Of a stretch of DNA of 64,000 bases, positions 57,501 to 64,000 are shown piece after piece (positions within the stretch are counted from its first letter, which is position 1; each line of letters begins with the position of its first letter). The position numbers and the translations under genes were made by a program. The notes beneath the pieces were generated by a model. It searched no databases. It saw nothing but the letters and a program-made list of their open reading frames with translations, and was not told the DNA's origin. Source of the DNA: Ananas comosus (lineage: Eukaryota > Streptophyta > Magnoliopsida > Poales > Bromeliaceae); assembly GCF_001540865.1 (NCBI RefSeq), contig NC_033621.1:22621279-22685278 (forward strand), given 5' to 3'.

Positions 57501-59757
57501 AACGCACTGCAAAATCATTAAGTAAACTTGTAAGGATCTAAGAGACCTTTCGTTGCAATGGAACAGAATTATGTACAAATGGCTGAAACATCAATTACCA
57601 CCTTTTCTTAATTGAAAGCTCTCAATGAATTAAATAAAAAATACAAATATATATAGAAAAAAGAATAGTATGTGGAGTTTTTAGTCGAGCATATGTAGGC
57701 AGAATTAATATATACTTCTGTCTCACAAGTGTAGTGTAGTTATGACCATGGCTCACTACATACAACACATCTTGAAAGGCACCAACGCACCATAACCACC
57801 AATAAAGCTGCCAAGAATGTAAAGAATAAGGTCTCCTTTAGCAACTGCCTTTGACACTGCTATAAGATTATTAGCAAGGCTTTTATTAGTTTATTCATTA
57901 TTTGTAATTTGTACCAACTTTTGACATAGGTAGGTGGAATTTGTCTATATCATAGAAGCATGATTTTGCATTACATGACTTGCCACAAATAGATATTCTG
58001 ATTAGCTGTTACTTTTTAAATGTCCCACTAGCACAGGCTTGAAGCAAAAGCGTGTTGTTGTAATATAATTTCGCAATATAATGCATAATTATGATGGTTT
58101 TACAAACTGGAATAGGTTCTCCACACTAAATGAACACCGGATAGCATATGAACACATAACAAGTTAACAACAACGGCAGATCAATACAACACTAAGGACA
58201 AATGAGAGATCACATGAGCAGATGTCTTTTGTAATGCAAATTAGTTCCTTCGCAAGTATAAGTCATTAGCTAATGGCTAGACATCAAATGGTTTTGGAAA
58301 ACTCTTGGTTATCAAAAATTTTCTTATGCATTTCCTTGTATCCAAGACGTTGTTATCAAATAATTAGTTTGATTCTTTTCCAGAAAAATGGGCAGATAAC
58401 AGTTTAAATTAGGGCATCTAGCACGTTCATCAGATACCTGGTTACAAAAAGTTGTTCATTAGCTGGACAAAGCTCAAGACTTCTCAACTTCCTTTTGTGC
58501 TGACTCGATTTAACAGTGGCAGTTTGGAATCGAAGCAAGCTGGGCGAGGAACGGCTGCGAATACTTGGAATCACATCCTGGTGTTCTTTTTGTGCTGCAA
58601 AACAGGATTACAAACAAAAATAGTAATAAAGGAATAGTTAGAAGTATTTAGCAAAGTAATTGAAAAAAGTTTGTGTGGCCCAGCTTCTAAAAAAAGCTTC
58701 TTTAGTTTCGAAAGCAGAAACTTCTGGAAACCAGTTGTTCTGTTAACAAACGGAGTGGAGGTTCTGGTGTATGCTAGAAGCTGAGATGAGCCTTTGGCCC
58801 CAAAAGCAAATGTTTTAATTTGAATTGAAACTTCAATTCAGTTGCAATAGGAAGCTTCTTGGACCAACTCAACCCAAAAAGAGCTTCTCCAAAGCCAAAC
58901 AAAAACCAAACTTTTAAGCTCGTAAGGAATAATAGTATGGATTACCAAGCTTCCTCTCCACCCTCTTCTGAGTCTTCTCTTGCGACCCAAAAGAGCCTCT
59001 CTCAACCTTATTTTTGCTCAAAGATTCTTGTTTTAATCTCTCAACACCGCTATTGGATTGAGACGGAGACGGAGACGAAGACGAAGAGATGCCGGAGGCT
59101 GCTCTGCTGGAAACACCCGCCGGTGCTTTCGCCGGAATCAAATCCGCCTTCGCCGCCCTCCCACTCCCCGAATCTGCCGCCGGGGAATGCGTCTTTGTGT
59201 TAAGCGCCGGTATAAGAAGCTGCGGCCTCGACGACGGCGGCAGAGGCGGGGGCCTCGAATGAGGAGTCCCATTCATCTGAACAGGGCTCGGCGACCTCTT
59301 CTCAACTTTGATCCCCCCATTAACGCCATTGGAGCGCGATCGGAGGCGCCCGAGCTTGGATTGGGAATCGCCCAACCTCTTCTCCGCCTCATCCAACTGT
59401 ATTAATCGATCACAACAAAATAGCTCAAATCAGCGATCGGAGACCGAGATCGGAGGGGTGGGGGAGCGAGAGGGACGGGAACGGAATCGACCTGGGATTT
59501 GTAGTAGGCGAGCTTCTGCTTGAGGTGCTGGACCTCCTTGGTGCGGTGCTCGATCAACGCCACCAGGGCCTCCTCCTGCTCCCGCTCGGACTCACCGTCT
59601 CCGGCGCCGCCGCCGCCGCCGCCGCCGCCGGCGGCGGCGAGGGGAACTCGCGGGGGGTCGCCGTGACGAAGCACAGGACGCTGTGGTCGGAGCCGTCCTC
59701 GGCGGCGGAGGGCTCCTCCAGCTTCGGCTTCTTCAGAAGCCGAGGGTCCATCTCCAT
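54516..59757 (-). CDS. WD40 repeat protein with N-terminal coiled coil, seven exons, frameshift in exon 1
   Basis: Exons in order 59492-59757, 58946-59396, 58438-58594, 57462-57506, 56549-56717, 55545-55906 and 54516-54834. Exons 2-7 join in phase (1503 nt). The N-terminus MEMDPRLLKKPKLEE and the coiled coil EREQEEALVALIEHRTKEVQ are in different frames within exon 1; a single missing base, most simply in the C6 run at 59652-59657, would reconcile them to give about 589 residues. WD40 blades follow: ALDGVVTLWQLQ, DLTWHPDGDSIFAAYSADGG, GGSDHAVVLW, VLSAGADKRIIGFD, NQSWSPDGLYISSGSADPVI and SISSDLNIGLHKVG. The combination resembles Arabidopsis At3g54190/At2g38630, whose role is unknown to me. The gene is in tandem with AKR2 on the same strand. 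If the frameshift is real, this copy yields a protein only through another start. Confidence 0.85.
56053..56148 (-). other. Candidate cassette exon in the WD40 gene
   Basis: A 96-nt segment between CTTGCAG and GAT|GTATTT encodes 32 residues without a stop in exactly the phase (0/0) needed between exons ending 56549 and starting 55906. It starts KSVQRGKTSLKDYHGHQLPE. I do not remember this segment from homologs, where VTFLE follows directly. Confidence 0.3.
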
Positions 59758-59918
59758 CTCCTCTTCCTCCTCCTCCTCGAGCGTTCGATGAGGTGGGGTA
59801 TGGGAGAGGGTTAGGGTTTTGAGGTGATTGGAAAGCAAATGGAGAGGAGGTGGGAGAAAGAAGCGCGCGCCTATGGCTTTTCCCTCGCCGCTCCACGATA
59901 TAGTTTACGTACAACCCC

Positions 59919-59958
<40 letters not shown>

Positions 59959-61035
59959 TCCAATTATTATTATAATATAAAATGAGATAAAAATGTACAA
60001 TTCTTATATGAATTATAGAATATTTTAAAATCTCATATTTTAATTTATTTAATTTAAATAATTTAATAACTTTTCAGAAGCAAAATTTAAACTAATTACT
60101 TATTTTAATTAATTTCTAGTTACGTAAATTATATAAAATATATAAATTAAATTCGTAAAAATAGAGGGCACATTGAAATTTTAAAGTTAAAAAGCCACTA
60201 ATTAGCTCAAATCAAAAAACTTAAAGATCAAATAATAAAATTAAAATTTTAAAACATTAGACAGTTAAATCCAAATAGAAAACAATCGGGTTTTGTTTTG
60301 TATCATAATTTTTTAGCTACAAAAATATTATTTTGCCGGTTTCATTTCTGAAAAATATATATTTTTTTTATTTTTCAATCAAATTTTAGGTTAAAATAAT
60401 ATTTTTAAAAAATTATTTATCTGAAATATTAAAGTCATCAGTAAAATTGAAACAATTTTAAAATCCTAGAGAGCCTCAATTAAAATAAATCAGGGTGTTA
60501 TCAAAGTGGCTATAGTTGTACTTTTGAATTTTAGTTTAGTTGTACTTAGTTATTTGAACTCTATAATATCAAAAATATTCTTACACTTTCAAGTTGTTTC
60601 AATTGGCCATAATTTTTGTGATATTTTTTTAACTAATGTTAGTCATTAGATCCTAAAGAATTCATGTTTACAAAAAAAAAAAAAAAATTCCCTCCAAATG
60701 CCAAGTAAAATCTACATCGTTTTTTTGACTTTTTAAAAGCTTAGACAGTTTATTTGCAGTTCAGAAAAATCCGCTATATTTTTTTCAAAAAGAAAAATTA
60801 ATAATAACTTAATTAGATGAAAAAGGGACTAAATAAAGCAATAAAACTGCTACATGTATATCTATAAAAAAATAGGTGTAACTTTTATACCCAAACTATT
60901 TAATAATTGGATGATCACTTTATCTATAAATCTATAATCTATCATCTATAAATCTATAAATCTATAATCTATCATCTATAAATCTATAAATTATTATTAA
61001 TTTTCGTAGGATTCAAATCCTTCCCGTATTTCAGG
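59758..61035. other. Leader of WD40 gene and AT-rich spacer
   Basis: 59806-59820 is AAAACCCTAACCCTC in gene sense (telo-box). A CT tract of 17 units at 59921-59954 (GA in gene sense) marks the leader or promoter. Beyond is AT-rich spacer; 60910-60990 is a small tandem duplication of CTATAAATCTATAATCTATC. Confidence 0.5.
60915..60990. repeat. Short tandem duplication
   Basis: TATCTATAAATCTATAATC and CTATCATCTATAAATC recur with a period of about 32 bases. Confidence 0.75.
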
Positions 61036-61520
61036 GAAAAAATGGGTCTCACCCCTTCTCTTAACTTACAGAATAATTTTTTTAAAATAAAAACTACTTT
61101 CTCTCTCGTGTCGTTTTCTTCTAAAACTCTTCCGATTCTCCCTTCTCTCAATCCTATCCGTCCCTTCCTCTCCTCTCTCTCTCTCTTAATTTATTTTTTT
61201 ATTCGTCCGTCTGTTTACCTTCCCTCTCCCAATCTTTTATATTCACACATTCACCTTAATGCTTCCCTCCTCTTCCCTTCCCTCCCGTCTCCCATCCCAT
61301 TCCCTCCCTTCTCCTCCCTCCTCATCCATACCTTCCCCAAACAACTCTTCTCCCTCTCTGACCTCGCGCTAATGTGCACCCTCCTCACTTCCCTTGACCA
61401 CCTTCGTCGTCGCAGCAACAGCCTCCTCGGGTGCCACGTCTGGGCCATGGGGCCCCTCAAGCCCACTGAGCCCTCGGGCGCCATGCAACGAGGTGAGGAG
61501 GAGCTTCTCTTAACAGGGCC
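61036..61520. other. Pyrimidine-rich stretch upstream of the pseudogene
   Basis: 61100-61360 is strongly CT-rich. A 172-codon frame through it is low-complexity (S, L, P, F) and is probably not a protein. It may be the captured promoter/leader of the L-galactose dehydrogenase copy. Confidence 0.4.
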
Positions 61521-61880
61521 ATGGCGACGGAGTAGCGCGAGCTCGGCAACACGGGGCTAAGGCTTAGCTACGTCAGTTTTAGCGCCTCTTAGCAATGTAT
61601 TCGGCCGCGTCTCTCCCATCGCTGTCGTCACCGCCGTGCGCCACACCTTCGACCTCGGGGTCAACTTCTTCGACACCTCCCCGTCCGTATCCCTAACTCT
61701 AGCCCTAGATCTCCTTCTTTGTACGAGCTTCGAGGTTCGATCTTGATGCGTGGCAGGTACTATGGGGGGTAGGTGTTGGAGGCTATGCTCGGCGAGTGCC
61801 TTAGGGAGATCGGGGCGCCGTGAGAGGAGATCGTCGTCTCCACCAAGTGCGAGCGCTACACCGATGAGTTCATCTTCTCT
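61521..61880 (+). pseudogene. L-galactose dehydrogenase pseudogene fragment
   Basis: ATGGCGACGGAG at 61521 starts a text close to the L-galactose dehydrogenase N-terminus (REL.GNTGLRLSYVSF, then VFGRVSPIAVVTAVRHTFDL, GVNFFDTSP, YYGG, VLEAMLGECLREIGAP, EEIVVSTKCERYTDEF), an aldo/keto reductase fold enzyme of ascorbate synthesis. There are stops at codon 5, after SAS, after YYGG and after GAP, and a frame change near 61590. An apparent intron (61683-61756, GT...AG) separates DTSP and YYGG at the position I expect for the gene, so this is a DNA-level copy rather than a retrocopy. It ends after about the first third of the protein. It cannot be functional. Confidence 0.85.
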
Positions 61881-62690
61881 AAATTAGTTGGATTTCGGTA
61901 AGTGCAAGCTAATCTGAACTCTTTGAAGTTGGTTTGCTGTAAATTGATTTTCACAACCATATGAAAATTCGTCTAACAGTATATTCTGATTGCCAGTAGA
62001 TGTGACTGAGGGCAAAGTTGATAAGTAAACAACGGAGTTCATTCCAAGCAATGGATTTTGACCCCTAATTGATTTGCTTTATTCTCTGATTGCAAATCAA
62101 TTAAGTTTCTACGTATGCTTCGGGAGCCAGTACGCCCTGTCTGCATAAGTCAAAACAAAGCATATTAAGGGAAAAGAGAAAATAATACTGCATGTAATAT
62201 CTTATAACAGTTATTGTTGCACATGCATGCTCTCTCTGTACGGTAAGTCGTTTCATCTCCTCTCTCCGCCATAGCATCTCTCCCCTATTTTCGTTTCAGA
62301 TGGGATCGTGTTTCATTAAATCTACCGCTGTTTCAGATGGGAGAAGGAACGCTGTAATGGACAGGAGAAGAAGCAACAACGCGCGGAGGGGGAGTTGAGA
62401 GCAAATTCTCTCTTTTGTACAAAAAATCAAAATAGAGAGTGCAGTGGTTCGGTTTGATTTAGAGGTTTAGGTAGTGAGCGGTTCGGTTCGGTTCGGTTCA
62501 GAAGTTCAGAAAGAGGCGGTTCATTGGTTCGGTTCAGATGTGTAGAGACACAATGAGCGGAGTGTAATTCAATATTTCTTCAATATTTCTATACCTGTGG
62601 GGCAAATTAATTAGTATACATAGGCCCTACTAATTAGAAGTGATCATTTGAAGTTATAAAGAATTTGCCTGCTTTAGCTTGGGTATTAAG
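61881..62690. other. Spacer after the pseudogene
   Basis: No gene seen. GGTTCGGTTCGGTTCGGTTC occurs at 62478-62497 within a run of GGTTC(A/G)G text at 62440-62540, part of a degenerate repeat. Confidence 0.45.
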
Positions 62691-62693
62691 ATA

Positions 62694-63460
62694 GCACATA
62701 TGCAAGTGAAGCGTTTTATCGAATATCTCCACGAAACAGGAAATTTAGGAGTAAGTTGATTGCTGCTTTAATTTTTCTAGAATAAATTGATTGCAAATTT
62801 AGTCCTGAACTTTTGATTCTAATTGGAGTTCAGATTTTAACAATTTAGTACGCGAAATTTGTTAGTAACAATTAAGCACTTTCTGTTAGACTACTATCTG
62901 CAAAAATATCACATCAGTCATCAGCAACACTTTTAAAATAGAAACCTCATGAACATGTGTAGCTAAATGAGGCTAATTGAAGGATTTAATCCTCATACAG
63001 CACAAATTTTATAACTAATCTATTGAAATTCAAGGATATAGCAGGGTCAAACTCGAAGAGAAATTTTTTAATCTTAATTTTATTTTTGTTTCAGTGTGTA
63101 GAAGCCATTTTAGCTCCTCTCAATTTTAGGCCAGTATTGAGCAAAAGAATGAGAGACAAATTCGCTGCAGTTGGCATACTCCAGGTAACTTTGGGTGATT
63201 TCTTAAAAGTTTGTGTTATAACTGTTAACTTTGATCCTTCTATAATGTATGATTTTGGCTTCTTGCGTTCAATAAATTAACCATTATAATCGCGCACTTC
63301 TTTTGTCTCTTAAGTGTGTGCTTGGTCTAACTTCTAGAATAACTCATATGAGTTTTTTAGCCTTCTTCTTCTACTTCTATGTCTGATGGGTTTATTGACA
63401 GGGTTACCTTGACAACATGCATAGGGAGTTGAGGTTAAAGGTTAATAAAGCACACTAAGA
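62694..63460 (+). other. Possible exons of an unrecognised gene
   Basis: Three coding-like segments have splice-like borders: about 62701-62750 (MQVKRFIEYLHETGNLG then GTAAGT), 63094-63183 (TTTCAG, CVEAILAPLNFRPVLSKRMR..., CTCCAG|GTAACT) and 63402-63458 (GACAG, GYLDNMHRELRLK, then VNKAH and a stop). The second and third join in phase. I do not recognise the protein and cannot complete a gene from these, so it may be a fragment. Confidence 0.3.
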
Positions 63461-63656
63461 CAACTTTGGTACAGATGGCCGGATTCAAATTTCACATCTC
63501 AAGATTAAAAACTGTGATCTGGGACAATTTCTGCATTTATATATAAGATACGACAAAGTGAATTATTAATCCAAAATTAACACTATTTAGTATCAATTTG
63601 AGATGGGGTGGCTTTGGATATTATCATAGGCATAGCCTAAGGCATACACTGTCTGA

Positions 63657-63746
63657 AAGCTTGCAAAACTGAAATTGTACTACTTGCATAATTTTAACTT
63701 AGTTGCAAAACTGAAATTGTACTACTTGCATAATTTTAACTTAGTT
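63657..63746. repeat. Perfect tandem duplication of about 43 bp
   Basis: AAACTGAAATTGTACTACTT followed by GCATAATTTTAACTTAGTTG occurs twice head to tail with no visible difference. Confidence 0.92.
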
Positions 63747-63779
63747 GAGTATAATCTATGAGAAAAGGAGGAATTGTAG

Positions 63780-64000
63780 GCCTCCTCTTCCTTTCTCGAA
63801 AAATGCGCGATGAGTATGCGGAGGCCAACGCGATCGTCGCGCAGGCGCTCGACGCCGTCAAGACGGTGTATTCGTTCACTGCAGAGCGAAGGATCGTCGG
63901 CAGCTATGTGGCCGTTCTGGAGAAGGCTATCGGGCTCGGCGTCAGGCAAGGGACTGCGAAGGTGCTGGCCGTCGGGTTTACAGGGCTCTCGTTCGCCATT
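63780..64000 (+). CDS. ABC transporter B-family (MDR type) exon, truncated by window end
   Basis: An open frame running out of the window with a likely acceptor TTGTAG just before it. It encodes LLFLSRKMRDEYAEANAIVA, QALDAVKTVYSFTAERRIVG, SYVAVLEKAIGLGVRQGTAK and VLAVGFTGLSFAI. This is the first transmembrane domain region of plant ABCB proteins (compare the family pattern EQAISSIRTVYAFVGE and GLRQGLAKG). The codon use is GC-rich, unlike the flanking sequence. ABCBs move auxin, xenobiotics and lipids across the plasma membrane. No upstream ABCB exon was found in the preceding 2 kb, so a long intron or a gene fragment is possible. The frame is also open upstream to 63755. Confidence 0.8.

Noticed and set aside
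61042..61560. A 172-codon + frame upstream of the L-galactose dehydrogenase relic
   Set aside because: Pyrimidine-rich low-complexity text with no domain; it runs into the relic in the wrong frame.
62440..62540. GGTTCGGTTCGG run considered as telomeric or centromeric satellite
   Set aside because: Too short and irregular; matches neither the plant telomere unit TTTAGGG nor any array.

Overview
The window is nuclear DNA from a flowering plant, most likely a non-grass monocot. The genes are plant-specific families with short introns, some first exons are very GC-rich while introns and spacers are AT-rich, and the spacers are full of small non-autonomous transposons and microsatellites. Pineapple or a related commelinid would fit, but nothing in the sequence fixes the species. 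All exon models below were built by hand from splice signals, reading phase and remembered family sequences. No database search was run.

Layout. 1-1932 (+) is the 3' part of an intronless PPR gene. 3205-4152 (-) is a single-exon DRT102-like RpiB/cupin gene. 4914-8671 (-) is a nine-exon bifunctional nuclease (BBD) with a 5' leader exon near 9620-9720. 9750-13150 is repeat-rich spacer. 13152-14870 (+) is a second intronless PPR gene, followed only 266 bp later by a ten-exon LysM receptor kinase of the LYK3 type (15137-19619, +). 20999-22860 (-) is a four-exon ubiquitin E2 variant (UEV1). 22861-27200 is a repeat island holding two single-base N positions. 27223-32885 (-) is the U3 snoRNP protein MPP10. 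32886-40858 is a gene-poor island with MITEs, SINEs and a head-to-head inverted duplication of about 2 kb carrying an unrecognised gene and its broken mirror copy. 41025-47407 (+) is a plastid phosphoenolpyruvate/phosphate translocator (PPT). 48731-53123 (-) is the ankyrin chaperone AKR2. 54516-59757 (-) is a coiled-coil/WD40 protein with an apparent one-base frameshift in exon 1. 61521-61880 is a decayed L-galactose dehydrogenase copy. 62694-63460 may hold exons of an unrecognised gene. 63780-64000 is the start of an ABCB (MDR-type) transporter fragment that runs off the window.

How the genes relate. They form no operon or pathway. Most are housekeeping: organelle RNA processing (PPRs), rRNA processing (MPP10), ubiquitin signalling (UEV1), plastid protein targeting (AKR2) and plastid metabolite exchange (PPT). 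LYK3-like and BBD belong to families linked to immunity. Recurrent regulatory marks are GA/CT tracts in several 5' leaders and telo-box motifs (AAACCCTAA) near the starts of BBD, AKR2 and the WD40 gene.

The most notable non-genic structures are three full-length tRNA-related SINEs with perfect target-site duplications plus one candidate minimal tail-only insertion, the inverted duplication at 35.6-37.7 kb, several MITE families (one with an 8-bp duplication, so hAT-like), and two Ns that each cut through a MITE and so probably mark assembly joins.
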